A DNA stretch of 15,283 nt from JBBKWX01 sp037969175 (lineage in GTDB: Bacteria > Bacteroidota > Bacteroidia > AKYH767-A > JBBKVM01), in assembly GCA_037969175.1 (NCBI GenBank), contig JBBKWX010000095.1, positions 1 to 15,283 of the forward strand, given 5' to 3'. Shown here one piece after another: positions 7,601 through 15,189 of this stretch. The position numbers and the translations under genes are program-made. Positions within the stretch are counted from its first letter, which is position 1, and every line of letters starts with the position of its first letter. The notes under the pieces were generated by a model, which ran no database searches, was not told the origin of the DNA, and worked only from the letters and a program-made list of their open reading frames with translations.

Positions 7601-9680
7601 TTATACTGGCGATCAATGTACAGCCTGGGTCGATTGGAATCAGGATGAAGATTTTGATGATGCCGGTGAAACATTCACTTTATCGGGTGGTCCGGGAACA
7701 TTCACTGGAAGTATCACGGCTCCTTTGACAGCAATGAATGGTCAGACTCGTTTACGGATACGGATGAATTATACCGGTAGCATGCTGCCATGTGGTAACA
7801 CACAATATGGTGAAGTAGAAGACTATGCAGTGATCATTGTAGGTGGAGCATGTGCCAATCCTCCTGTTTTATCATTGTTAGGATCTGATCCGGATTGTAA
7901 TATAAGTGGAAATGGAATTGTTACCAGTTCTATCAGTGCAGGAACACCACCCTATACGTATTTGTGGGACAACGGTGCAACTACATCTTCCATCTCAGGA
8001 CTTTCTGATGGTGTGTATTTATTAACTGTTACAGATGCTAATTCATGTACAGCAAATGCAAGCATCAATTATACGGAGACGCCTGTGATGAATCTTAATC
8101 CTGCATCTACAAATCTCTCTTGTTATGTTGTTTGTAATGGAACAGCAAGTGTAAGCCCGACTGGCGGAATAAATACCGGGGATCCGCTGGGATATTCATA
8201 CCTATGGAATGGAGGAGCTACAGTTTCATCACTTTCAGGTCTTTGTGCAGGTAACTATTCTGTAACGGTTACTTCATCGTCCGGCTGTTCGGCTATTGCA
8301 AACTTTAGCATCACACAACCCACAGTTTTAACTGTGAATACTTCTTCCGGAAATGCAAGTTGTGCCAGCAATTGTGATGGCAATGCAAGTGCAATTGGGG
8401 TTGGAGGAACAGCTCCATATACTTACTTATGGAACTCCGGAGCAACTACCGGATCATTAAGCAATTTATGTGTTGGTAATTATACAGTAGTTGTTACGGA
8501 TTCAAAAGGATGTACTGCAAATGCTGGTGTAAATATTACAGGGCCGGCCTGTTTGTCCTGTACAAAACCTGATCAGCTAAGTACAACGAATATCAATGCT
8601 ACCAATGCAAAACTAAACTGGAATCCGAATGTAACAGGTGATGCATTTCTCCTTAGATATTGGGAAGGTAATTCCTACAATTATTTATATGCCAAGGAAA
8701 ATGGACCTGCTCCGGCAACCAGTACAACTATATATAATCTGGCACCGTCTACCACATATTCATGGCAAGTAAAGACTCAATGTGCAAGTGGTAACTCTGT
8801 ATATTCATCAATAGCAAGTTTTACAACACCAAGTGGAGCGATAGCATGTAGTGTTACACCACAGAACTTGGGACATAATAGTATCACTGCTACTAAAGTC
8901 AATTTAACCTGGGAAGCACAATCAGCTGAAAACTTTAAGATAAGATATCGTCTGATAAGCAGTCCTGATTGGGTTTGGGTAACCTTTCAATCATTACCTA
9001 ATAATGGAAATGTATTGCAAGGGTTAAGTCCAACTACCACATATGTATGGCAATTAAGGACTACTTGTTTATCCGGTGGGAATTCTGCATTCTCTGCAAC
9101 GGATACATTTACTACCGGCAGCGGAACATTATTGTGTACTTCAACTCCAATTAACATGGGAGAAAGTAATGTTCAAACGAATTCTGTTTATTTAAACTGG
9201 GCAGCACAAAATGCGGACAATTTTAAAGTTAGATACCGATTGATCAATTCCGGAATCTGGACCTGGGCAACTTTCCAGAATCCTCCAAATAATGGTGGAT
9301 TATTGACCAACTTAAGTCCTGCGACATCGTATGTTTGGCAACTTAGAACAACCTGCTCGGGAGTTAATAGTGCTTTCTCAAATGTGGATACGTTTACTAC
9401 TCTTGCCCAACCGGTAAGAATTGCAGAAAATCTGATCCATGCAGGTGTTCATCCCAATCCGTTTAAAGAGGAAATAACTATTTTCTGGAATGATATGGAA
9501 AGTAAATCAAGATCTGCAATTGAGTTTAGATTATTTGATATGATAGGTGCCGAAAAATTGAAAGGCGAATTTATTGGTAATTCTACTAGTGTAGATCTAA
9601 AAGAACTGCCTCCGGGTATTTATATTCTAAAACTGAATAGGGACACTAAGTCTCAACATATCAGGATCGTTAAGAATTAA
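4689..9680 (+). CDS. Giant secreted S8 (subtilisin-like) protease with GEVED, SprB and Fn3 modules and T9SS tail
   Basis: A 1663-residue secreted protease. Residues 1-21 are a signal peptide ending at a likely VKA-Q cleavage site. Residues 27-120 and 149-204 look like two propeptide-type modules. The S8 domain (about 233-505) has D246 (ADDG), H271 (GTHGDMTSG), oxyanion N361 (SAGN) and S441 (GGGTSAASP), so the catalytic set is complete. After it come a beta-sandwich (514-632), Ig/Fn3-like modules (638-810), a PKD/Ig-like module (820-910), a GEVED domain (913-1053) with the acidic loop DWNQDEDFDD, three SprB-type repeats (1057-1285) and three Fn3 domains (1291-1572). A T9SS type A sorting domain with HPNPF fills 1580-1663. 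The protein is probably displayed on or released from the cell surface; the extra modules suggest adhesion or binding of polymeric substrates. It is monocistronic, with a strong terminator directly behind it. Confidence 0.93.
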   Translation: MRLNATLLFTVVLLFCNTVKAQQSEKKYVLQLQSGIVETTANLNETSVVSVNNSEIINNRYYRIIQFKDIPTEATKANLEASGFRLLDYLPNYAWFVSIDRNADLKLLNSFGARSIIPVEAEMKKPQLNDISNIPTIARKGKNNLLVNLNFYADVTKEIAINTLSINGFEIVDFGKNDPTIKVLVSINDLDRLASLSSVYFISPDEGDPVPDDTEGRSLHRSSAINTDYGAGRHYDGTGVVMAIADDGTITPHIDFTGRLTQNTTTNSGTHGDMTSGIAVGAGNRDPKITGAATGAYLQLYYINNYPHIVNAVSNLATLGTVITSTSYSEGTGGVYTTNSSFIDNQIRTNPSLLHIFSAGNAGTSSGGSGYPTGWGNITGGYKAGKSVIASGNLNNKDVLENSSSRGPAADGRIKPDLCANGYNQLSTNAPNGNQVGGGTSAASPSIGGCTAQLYHAYKTLNGGSNPEGALIKAAMLNTAEDLGNAGPDFKHGWGRINALRAVKTLENNTYLSSTVANGGTNNHTITIPAGVSQVRVMVYWADYEGSPAASKAIVNNLDIRMQAPGGIWYNPWILDPTKNAVNLNLNAVRGVDTLNPVEQVTLDSPVAGSYTVEVNGTLVPNGPQKYWLVYEFRKDEIEVTYPIGGEGFAPAETQTLRWDAHGTSGNFTIAYSTNNGSTYTTITTTASGAARFYDWVVPSVVSGQCLIRITRSTATGTSASNFTIVGVPTGLAVDWACPDSLRLIWNAVSGATGYEIFKLGTKYMDVIGTSNNTTFVGTGIPSTATNWFSVRALTTNNGAGRRAVAITKAPGTFNCPQVCINPPTPGTTIANTNVVCQGSGVNLSLSGNTIGTGQTYQWQYSTGNGTWSDISGATIELLTVYPISDTYYRCALTCGATAVSDSILIDVFAGPCNYCTAGGNTCDEYIGSVTFGSISNLGTGCTGYTNYTLTHSTNLTAGTPYSITVVNPVTYTGDQCTAWVDWNQDEDFDDAGETFTLSGGPGTFTGSITAPLTAMNGQTRLRIRMNYTGSMLPCGNTQYGEVEDYAVIIVGGACANPPVLSLLGSDPDCNISGNGIVTSSISAGTPPYTYLWDNGATTSSISGLSDGVYLLTVTDANSCTANASINYTETPVMNLNPASTNLSCYVVCNGTASVSPTGGINTGDPLGYSYLWNGGATVSSLSGLCAGNYSVTVTSSSGCSAIANFSITQPTVLTVNTSSGNASCASNCDGNASAIGVGGTAPYTYLWNSGATTGSLSNLCVGNYTVVVTDSKGCTANAGVNITGPACLSCTKPDQLSTTNINATNAKLNWNPNVTGDAFLLRYWEGNSYNYLYAKENGPAPATSTTIYNLAPSTTYSWQVKTQCASGNSVYSSIASFTTPSGAIACSVTPQNLGHNSITATKVNLTWEAQSAENFKIRYRLISSPDWVWVTFQSLPNNGNVLQGLSPTTTYVWQLRTTCLSGGNSAFSATDTFTTGSGTLLCTSTPINMGESNVQTNSVYLNWAAQNADNFKVRYRLINSGIWTWATFQNPPNNGGLLTNLSPATSYVWQLRTTCSGVNSAFSNVDTFTTLAQPVRIAENLIHAGVHPNPFKEEITIFWNDMESKSRSAIEFRLFDMIGAEKLKGEFIGNSTSVDLKELPPGIYILKLNRDTKSQHIRIVKN
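7857..8543 (+). repeat. Three tandem SprB-type repeats within the S8 protease
   Basis: Residues 1057-1285 contain three copies of a module of about 75-80 residues. Its core reads YTYLW(D/N)xGATT, then a (S/L)SxL segment, then (G/N)YxxTVTDxxxC. The repeats are named after the gliding adhesin SprB and are common in Bacteroidota surface proteins. The copies are diverged, so this is old duplication and not recent slippage. Confidence 0.8.
8559..9404 (+). repeat. Three tandem fibronectin type III domains within the S8 protease
   Basis: Residues 1291-1572 hold three Fn3 domains. The second and third are close copies with a 96-residue period: NFK(I/V)RYRLI, NNG, LSP(T/A)T(T/S)YVWQLRTTC and AFS recur in register. 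The first is more diverged. Each starts near a cysteine (CTKP, CSVTP, CTSTP) that may pair with the cysteine late in the same domain (TQC, TTC, TTC). Confidence 0.8.
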
Positions 9681-9683
9681 ATG

Positions 9684-9710
9684 AAAGGCCGGTGTTTACC
9701 GGCCTTTTTT
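9684..9710 (+). terminator. Intrinsic terminator of the S8 protease gene
   Basis: AAAGGCCGGT (9684-9693) and ACCGGCCTTT (9698-9707) form a perfect 10-bp stem around a GTTT loop, running into a six-T tract (9705-9710). It starts 4 bp after the stop codon and separates the protease from the YceI operon. The A-run on the 5' side could make it partly bidirectional. Confidence 0.93.
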
Positions 9711-9728
9711 ATTACTAAAAACAAATAG

Positions 9729-9736
9729 TAAATTTA
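9729..9736 (+). promoter_or_regulatory. Possible -7 element of the YceI-kinase-regulator operon
   Basis: TAAATTTA matches TAnnTTTG at all but the last base. It is the best candidate in the short gap after the terminator. If real, transcription would start near 9742-9745, which would favour the ATG at 9765 over the one at 9741 as the YceI start. Confidence 0.25.
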
Positions 9737-9740
9737 TAAG

Positions 9741-10310
9741 ATGAGGTTGAACCGGTTTATTCAAATGAGACTACTAAATATAGTATTGATTTGCATTCTA
9801 TTTTCAAATATCGGATTTGCGCAGAAATATTATTGTAAAAATGGAAATGCTGAGTTTTCGAGTGATGCACCCCTTGAGTTGATACATGCAGCAAGTAAGG
9901 AAATGCAAGGAATCATTGATGCAGAAAAAAAAACTTTTGCATTTAGCATTTCTACTTATTCATTCGATGGTTTTAACACTCCTCTTCAAAAAGAACATTT
10001 CAATGAGAATTATATGGAAAGTTCAAAATTCCCAAATTCCAGTTTTACCGGAAAAATAATTGAAGATATAGATAATAGCCGAGACGGAATATATGTTGTA
10101 AGAACTAAAGGAGTACTTACAATACATGGGGTGAAAAAAGAAAGGATCATAAAATCAACAATTGAAATAAAAGGAAACAGCTGGTTTATCAGTTCAGATT
10201 TCTCAGTCATGCTGGATGACCATCAAATAACCATTCCCAGAATAGTACAACAGAAAATTGCTTCGGAAATCAGGGTTAAAATAAATGCTGAACTTGTAAA
10301 ACAATTATGA
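9741..10310 (+). CDS. YceI-family periplasmic protein
   Basis: A 189-residue exported protein of the YceI family, beta-barrel proteins related to lipocalins that bind polyisoprenoid or quinone-like lipids in characterised members. Family marks are AEFSSDAPLELIHA (37-50), HFNENYMESSKFPNSSF (86-102), a GVLTIHGVKKE stretch (124-134) and the closing IPRIVQQKIASEIRV (165-179). The signal peptide is residues 9-27 (ending FAQ). The first eight residues look superfluous, so translation may start at the ATG at 9765, giving MRLLNIVLIC. The last codon and stop overlap the kinase start (ATGA, 10307-10310), which implies translational coupling and suggests that the protein works with the periplasmic sensor domain. 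The bound ligand is unknown. Confidence 0.88.
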   Translation: MRLNRFIQMRLLNIVLICILFSNIGFAQKYYCKNGNAEFSSDAPLELIHAASKEMQGIIDAEKKTFAFSISTYSFDGFNTPLQKEHFNENYMESSKFPNSSFTGKIIEDIDNSRDGIYVVRTKGVLTIHGVKKERIIKSTIEIKGNSWFISSDFSVMLDDHQITIPRIVQQKIASEIRVKINAELVKQL

Positions 10311-13183
10311 TCAACAAGTATATTATAATTTTCTTGCTGATCCTGTTTGCAAATCCTAGCGATGCGCAATCTCCCTATTTTAAGAAATATAATCCACTGC
10401 CAAAATCTAGCAATCCACGCGTGAATCTTGTTCATCAAGATCTGCGTGGCATAATATATATAGGGACAGAAACGGGTTTAGTTTTATATGATGGAATAGG
10501 ATTTAATACCATATCCGGTAGTGAAGAATTAAATGTGAAAGCAATATGTAATGAACAAAATAACGGGTTATTAATAGGAACCGGGAAAGGAAATATGTTC
10601 CTGCTGATAAATGATTCTTTGTCTGAATATAAAAAAGATCAGTTAAGAATTGAGAGTCCAATTACCGGTATTTGTTATGACAAACAAGGACGTATTTGGG
10701 TCTCGACCTATGGTGAAGGTTTATACTGTATCGAGGATGAACAGATTACAAAATTGGACAGTAATACAGGATTGGAGGATGATTACATCTATACTATTCT
10801 TAAAGATAAAAATGAAGGGATCTGGATCGGAAGTGATGCAGGATTGACTCATGTCGGGATGAATAAAGACATCCATAACAGCAAGAACTACAGCATGAGC
10901 CATGGACTTCCTGACAATATAGTGAGGACAATCTCTAATGCCTATGAAGGTGGGATGTGGATTGGAATGCAGGAAGCAGGCGTTTGTTATTTTAATGATA
11001 AAACAGAAACATTCAGTACACCTGAAACTTTTAAAGACTGGAAATATGGCTCAGTAAATCATATCATTTCGATAAAAAATGAGATCTGGATCGGCACGGA
11101 TAAGCATTTTATTATCGATTATGAATACGGCAATACGCAAAGATTCAGACCCTTTCATACGGATGAAAAACTCATCTCTGAAAGAGTAAATCAGATGATG
11201 CGTGACAGGGAAGGGAATATCTGGGTAGCAGGAGCCTCTGACTTGATCTTTTCTCCGGGTGAACGTATTGAGATCCTGAAGTCAGTGCAAGATCATTCGT
11301 TCAAGAATGTTCAAGCCGTTTTACCTTTGAAAAACGGTAAGATCCTATTGAGTGATGACGGAAAACTAATTGAAATCACCCGTTTTCCGGATGGTAGCAC
11401 AACTTACAAAAACATACTGTCCAATTTATCAAAGCATCATTTTATCAGTTTGTATCAGGACAAAACGGGAATTATATGGGCAGGAAGTTTTGGGCAGGGA
11501 TTGGTACTTATAGATCTGGACAATAGTTCAAATCAAATATTGACGATTAAAAACGGATTACCCAATGAAAATATTTTTTCTATAAAACCATTCCGCAACA
11601 CTATACAAATCGCAACACTTTCAGGAATCTATTCTACAAAACTATTAAGTTCTATTCACACTCCGGTTCAATTTCAACAACTGCCAAAGAGTGAATTATT
11701 GCAAAATAAATATATGTATCATATCCAACCTGTAAACGATTCAGAGATCTGGTATGCAAGCGATGGAGAAGGCGTGATCCAATATAAAAATGGGAGGTAT
11801 CAACAATATGGAATTGGGAATACATTACCCGGTTCCGTTTGTTATTCCATAGCATCTGATAAATCGGGTAATATCTGGTTTGCAAGTCCGGAACATGGTC
11901 TGGTAAAATTTAACGGAATTACATTTTCAGTTTTCAAACCTGAAATCTGGAAAGAGAATCGGACGATCAGTGGTTTGGTAAGTGACCGCTCGGGAAATCT
12001 GATAATCATACATAAAGAAGGATTTAGCATACTGGAACCACTAACCCAAAGCATACACAGTTATAATTCTATTTCAGGATTTGATAATTTTGACCCTGAT
12101 CTCAATTCTTTCGGAGTTGATGCTAACGGAATGGTTTGGATAGGTAGCAGAAAAGGATTGATACAATTTAATCCTGAAACGGATCAGGAAAATCCTACAC
12201 CCGGGATCGTTATCAATAAGACACAGATCTTTTTGATTGATCATCATATTGATGAAAATACAGTTTTGAGTTATGATCAAAATTATATTACGATATCCTA
12301 TTTTGGATTATATTATTCTGATCCCACCGCAATAAGTTACAAATATAAACTGGAAGGTCTTTCTGATAATTGGGTTACAACGGGCGACAGGAGTGTTTCA
12401 TTTCCAAATCTTGCACCCGGCACTTATGTATTCAGAGTAAAAGTCCTTATTGATGGTCAGGAGAGTAGTTCGCAGGAAGCAGTACTTCAATTTATCATTG
12501 ATAAACCTTACTATAAGAAAAATTGGTTTATTTCTCTACTACTGCTTTGTGTTTCTACGATGATCATTTTGATCATTCGCTATCGGGATAAAAGATTTAA
12601 GCTTGAAGAAAAAAGAAAGAACGAACAAGTACTGCAGAAATTTGAAACTTTAAGAAATCAGATCAATCCTCATTTTTTGTTTAACAGTTTCAATACACTA
12701 ATCTCAGTGATAGAAGAAGACAAAGAGAAAGCTGTTGAATATGTAGAGCATCTAAGTGATTATTTTCGGGAAATCTTGACATATAGAGATGTAGATAAAA
12801 TTGATCTGGAAACAGAATTGAAATTATTACAAACCTATATTTATCTTCAAAAGAAGAGATATGGAAATAATATTGAATTAAATTTAAATATTGAACCTGA
12901 GAAGTTGACATCTTTAGTACCTCCACTCGTTTTACAAATGTTGGTTGAGAATGCCATAAAACATAATGTCGTAAGCAAAAACAATAGATTGATCATAGAC
13001 ATTAGAGATCAGGGGCATTATCTGGTCATTTCCAATAACATCAATGAGCGTAAATTAAAACAGAAAGGTACAGGATTGGGATTACAAAATATTCTTAAGC
13101 GCTATCAGTTATTGAGTAAAATAGAAATCAAAATTCAACATAACGATCAAAATTTTAACATTTCTATTCCTTTATTAAACTAA
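10307..13183 (+). CDS. Propeller-type LytS-family sensor histidine kinase
   Basis: A 958-residue membrane sensor kinase. A signal peptide (1-21, ending SDA-Q) leads to a large periplasmic region with at least ten propeller blades of the G(x)IWIG...GL type (for example at 48-62, 128-140, 171-181, 303-309, 388-400, 521-533 and 608-619). This fits two seven-bladed beta-propellers. A Y_Y_Y domain (about 652-733) and one membrane helix (739-757) follow. The cytoplasmic part is a LytS-type His_kinase domain with phospho-acceptor H789 in QINPHFLFNSFN, an N-box ENAIKHN (881-887) and GTGLGLQN (921-928). Unlike the Bacteroides hybrid systems there is no fused receiver or AraC domain; the partner is the LytTR gene 1 bp downstream. 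The propeller presumably reads a periplasmic ligand or the upstream YceI protein. Confidence 0.93.
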   Translation: MINKYIIIFLLILFANPSDAQSPYFKKYNPLPKSSNPRVNLVHQDLRGIIYIGTETGLVLYDGIGFNTISGSEELNVKAICNEQNNGLLIGTGKGNMFLLINDSLSEYKKDQLRIESPITGICYDKQGRIWVSTYGEGLYCIEDEQITKLDSNTGLEDDYIYTILKDKNEGIWIGSDAGLTHVGMNKDIHNSKNYSMSHGLPDNIVRTISNAYEGGMWIGMQEAGVCYFNDKTETFSTPETFKDWKYGSVNHIISIKNEIWIGTDKHFIIDYEYGNTQRFRPFHTDEKLISERVNQMMRDREGNIWVAGASDLIFSPGERIEILKSVQDHSFKNVQAVLPLKNGKILLSDDGKLIEITRFPDGSTTYKNILSNLSKHHFISLYQDKTGIIWAGSFGQGLVLIDLDNSSNQILTIKNGLPNENIFSIKPFRNTIQIATLSGIYSTKLLSSIHTPVQFQQLPKSELLQNKYMYHIQPVNDSEIWYASDGEGVIQYKNGRYQQYGIGNTLPGSVCYSIASDKSGNIWFASPEHGLVKFNGITFSVFKPEIWKENRTISGLVSDRSGNLIIIHKEGFSILEPLTQSIHSYNSISGFDNFDPDLNSFGVDANGMVWIGSRKGLIQFNPETDQENPTPGIVINKTQIFLIDHHIDENTVLSYDQNYITISYFGLYYSDPTAISYKYKLEGLSDNWVTTGDRSVSFPNLAPGTYVFRVKVLIDGQESSSQEAVLQFIIDKPYYKKNWFISLLLLCVSTMIILIIRYRDKRFKLEEKRKNEQVLQKFETLRNQINPHFLFNSFNTLISVIEEDKEKAVEYVEHLSDYFREILTYRDVDKIDLETELKLLQTYIYLQKKRYGNNIELNLNIEPEKLTSLVPPLVLQMLVENAIKHNVVSKNNRLIIDIRDQGHYLVISNNINERKLKQKGTGLGLQNILKRYQLLSKIEIKIQHNDQNFNISIPLLN

Positions 13184-13184
13184 T

Positions 13185-13943
13185 ATGGATGTTGTAATAA
13201 TAGAAGATGAATTACCCGCTTCGAACAGGTTGCAAAGACTGTTGCAGGAAATTGATCCGAAAATAAATACGAAATCAATTTTAACCGGAGTACAGGAATC
13301 CGTGCTATGGTTTAAAAACAATTTGAGTCCTGATCTTTGTTTTATGGACATTGAGTTATCTGATGGAGACAGCTTTAGTATTTTTCAATCCGTACAGATC
13401 GATTGTCCTGTTATTTTTATTACAGCATTTGATGCATATGCTATCAAAGCTTTTAAGGTAAATAGTATAGATTATTTATTAAAACCATTGAAGAAAAATG
13501 AATTGATCCAGGCGATCAATAAATTCAAAAATTTCAAACCCGGATTCGTACCTGATTTAAGATCATATGAGAAGATCGAAAATAAAGAACCGGAAATTCT
13601 ACCTAAGCGATTGCTTCTAAAATATGGAAATGCGTTGGTAACTATCGATATTAATAATGCTGCTTACTTTTATAAAGAAGAAAGAAATATCATGTTGCGC
13701 ACTTTTGACAACAGGGATCTGCCTGTGGATCAGAATTTGGATCAAATACAACAACTCTTAGATCCCGCAAAATTTTTCAGAATAAACAGACAGGTAATCG
13801 TCAATATTGAGGCGATAGAAAGTATGTATGCCTATTCTAAATCAAGGGTGAAACTTAATCTGAAACCTGAATTTTCTGTAGAAACCATTGTTGCGACCAA
13901 CCGATCTTCTGAATTCAAACTGTGGTTAGAAGGTAAGCTATAA
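13185..13943 (+). CDS. LytTR-family response regulator
   Basis: A 252-residue DNA-binding response regulator. The receiver domain (1-115) has the acidic pair E7/D8, phospho-acceptor D55 (CFMDIELSDGD), T80 (FITAFDAYA) and K100 (LLKPLKK), so it should be phosphorylatable. The C-terminal LytTR domain (about 142-250) includes RLLLKYGN and the typical FFRINRQVIVNI stretch (197-208). The start is an ATG one base after the kinase stop, so both are co-transcribed and the kinase is its natural phosphodonor. LytTR proteins bind two short direct repeats about two helix turns apart; a repeat of this geometry lies directly behind this gene at 13947-13982. Confidence 0.94.
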   Translation: MDVVIIEDELPASNRLQRLLQEIDPKINTKSILTGVQESVLWFKNNLSPDLCFMDIELSDGDSFSIFQSVQIDCPVIFITAFDAYAIKAFKVNSIDYLLKPLKKNELIQAINKFKNFKPGFVPDLRSYEKIENKEPEILPKRLLLKYGNALVTIDINNAAYFYKEERNIMLRTFDNRDLPVDQNLDQIQQLLDPAKFFRINRQVIVNIEAIESMYAYSKSRVKLNLKPEFSVETIVATNRSSEFKLWLEGKL

Positions 13944-13946
13944 GTT

Positions 13947-13982
13947 TTCCCCATTCAGACATCAATCTTACCCATTCAGACA
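13947..13982 (+). promoter_or_regulatory. Direct repeat with 21-bp period, candidate LytTR binding site
   Basis: TTCCCCATTCAGACA (13947-13961) and TTACCCATTCAGACA (13968-13982) agree at 14 of 15 positions and start 21 bp apart, exactly two helix turns. That is the expected layout for a LytTR dimer. The second copy ends about 30 bp before a -7-like element at 14013, the usual place for an activator just upstream of -35. The direction and position point to control of the heme lipoprotein genes by the regulator encoded immediately upstream. Confidence 0.6.
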
Positions 13983-14012
13983 AAGCGGTGCATCATCATT
14001 GGGTTTTGCTGA

Positions 14013-14020
14013 TATCTTTA
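14013..14020 (+). promoter_or_regulatory. Possible -7 element of the heme lipoprotein operon
   Basis: TATCTTTA matches TAnnTTTG at all but the last base and lies 25 bp before the ATG at 14046. It is flanked by a weak inverted repeat (GATAT-CTTT-ATATC, 14011-14024). There is no TTG at a good -33 distance, which would fit a promoter that depends on an activator bound at 13947-13982. Confidence 0.35.
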
Positions 14021-14045
14021 TATCCTAATAATAATTCACTGATTG

Positions 14046-14795
14046 ATGGCGAGGCTCAGTACACTTCTTAAAAACACCAATATACTACTCGTAGTTGTAT
14101 CCTGTACAATGCTATTCTATTTAGGTTCTTGTAAACATGAATTAGTTTATCCTCAACCTGATGAAGAGACTCCTGGTAATGGTGATACAATAGTTATAGG
14201 AGGAGGAATCCCTTGTGATCCGGATTCCGTATATTTTAATGAACAGATCCTCCCGATACTTGCATCAAACTGTGCATTCTCAGGTTGTCATGATGCTGCT
14301 TCTCATCAGGATGGAGTGATCCTGGACAATTATACAAACACGATGAATACAGGAGATGTAAGACCTTTCAATTTAAGTGGCAGTGATCTTTATGAGGTGA
14401 TAACTGAAAACGACCCCGATAAAAAAATGCCACCTCCACCAAGAACTGCTTTATCATCTGCTCAGATCTCTTTAATTGCGAATTGGATAAATCAAGGAGC
14501 TTTAAATATAAGTTGCTCTTCAGCATGCGATACAAACAACGTAACGTTTAGTGGAACGATACGTCCGATACTGCAGAATAAATGTATTGGTTGTCACAGT
14601 GGTTCAGCTCCGGGAGGAGGAATAAACCTTTCAGCTTATAGTGGTGTATATCCTGTGGCTGTAAATGGAAAATTACATGGAGCTGTGAGTCATTCTGCCG
14701 GATCGATTGCTATGCCACAAAATGCAGCTAAATTACCGGATTGCGAAATAAATAAAATTGGTATTTGGGTTAATGCAGGAGCTCCGAATAATTAA
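14046..14795 (+). CDS. Lipoprotein with two c-type heme-binding domains
   Basis: A 249-residue putative c-type cytochrome lipoprotein. I chose the ATG at 14046 over the TTG at 14043. The signal peptide ends in the lipobox LGSC, with lipidated C29. Two homologous domains follow. The first has the wider motif C76-AFSG-C81-H82 (CX4CH) and a candidate distal ligand M128 (KKMPPPP). The second has a canonical C180-IG-C183-H184 and M223 (IAMP). Each domain opens with a conserved CD-N/P segment and ends in IxxWxxxGA. The architecture is like the PSCyt1-type short cytochrome domains and suggests envelope electron transfer. CX4CH heme sites are known in some cytochromes, but binding there is less certain. 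The gene lies 102 bp behind the LytTR regulator gene and 3 bp before the next gene. Confidence 0.8.
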   Translation: MARLSTLLKNTNILLVVVSCTMLFYLGSCKHELVYPQPDEETPGNGDTIVIGGGIPCDPDSVYFNEQILPILASNCAFSGCHDAASHQDGVILDNYTNTMNTGDVRPFNLSGSDLYEVITENDPDKKMPPPPRTALSSAQISLIANWINQGALNISCSSACDTNNVTFSGTIRPILQNKCIGCHSGSAPGGGINLSAYSGVYPVAVNGKLHGAVSHSAGSIAMPQNAAKLPDCEINKIGIWVNAGAPNN

Positions 14796-14798
14796 AAA

Positions 14799-15173
14799 AT
14801 GATCATGAAAAAAATTGGATTTGTATTGTTGCTTGCTGCCGGTTTCTTAGGTGGTTGTTATTATGATATAGAATCAGAATTGTATCCTGATTTCGGCGCT
14901 GCAAATTGTGACAGCACAACTTTCAGTTATGTACAAAGAATAGAACCTATCATCAAAAACAACTGTTATGAATGTCATGCCGCAAGTGCAAATTTGGGTA
15001 ATGTTAATCTTGAAGGATATAATCAATTAAAGATCTATGCTGACAATGGAAAACTTTGGGGGTCAATAAGCCATAAAGGAGGATTTTCGGCGATGCCTAA
15101 GGACAGAGGCAAACTTCAAATTTGTGATCTATATGCAATAGATGAATGGATCAAACGTGGGTTACCACAATAA
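14799..15173 (+). CDS. Small lipoprotein with one c-type heme motif
   Basis: A 124-residue lipoprotein; the signal peptide ends in the lipobox LGGC, with lipidated C20. Translation may begin at M3 (14805, MKKIGFVLLL), which is the more typical start. The rest is one heme domain with C56-YE-C59-H60 and a candidate axial M99 (SAMPKD). It aligns along its whole length with the second domain of the preceding protein: CDS...IEPIIKNNCYECH, NGKLWGSISH, AMPKDRGKL and CDLYAIDEWIKRG all have counterparts in register. C37 and C109 are also shared and could form a disulfide enclosing the heme site. It is 3 bp from the upstream gene, so it is certainly in the same transcript and probably arose by domain duplication. 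Confidence 0.8.
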   Translation: MIMKKIGFVLLLAAGFLGGCYYDIESELYPDFGAANCDSTTFSYVQRIEPIIKNNCYECHAASANLGNVNLEGYNQLKIYADNGKLWGSISHKGGFSAMPKDRGKLQICDLYAIDEWIKRGLPQ

Positions 15174-15189
15174 AAGAAAGGAAAGCAAA

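Noticed and set aside
11141..11152. A partial copy (ATTCAGAC) of the candidate LytTR repeat inside the kinase gene
   Set aside because: It is a single 8-base match without a partner 21 bp away and lies within conserved coding sequence; chance is sufficient.
14011..14024. Inverted repeat GATAT-CTTT-ATATC as a terminator for the regulator gene
   Set aside because: The 5-bp A/T-rich stem is too weak and lacks a T-run; it more likely coincides with the -7 region of the next operon.
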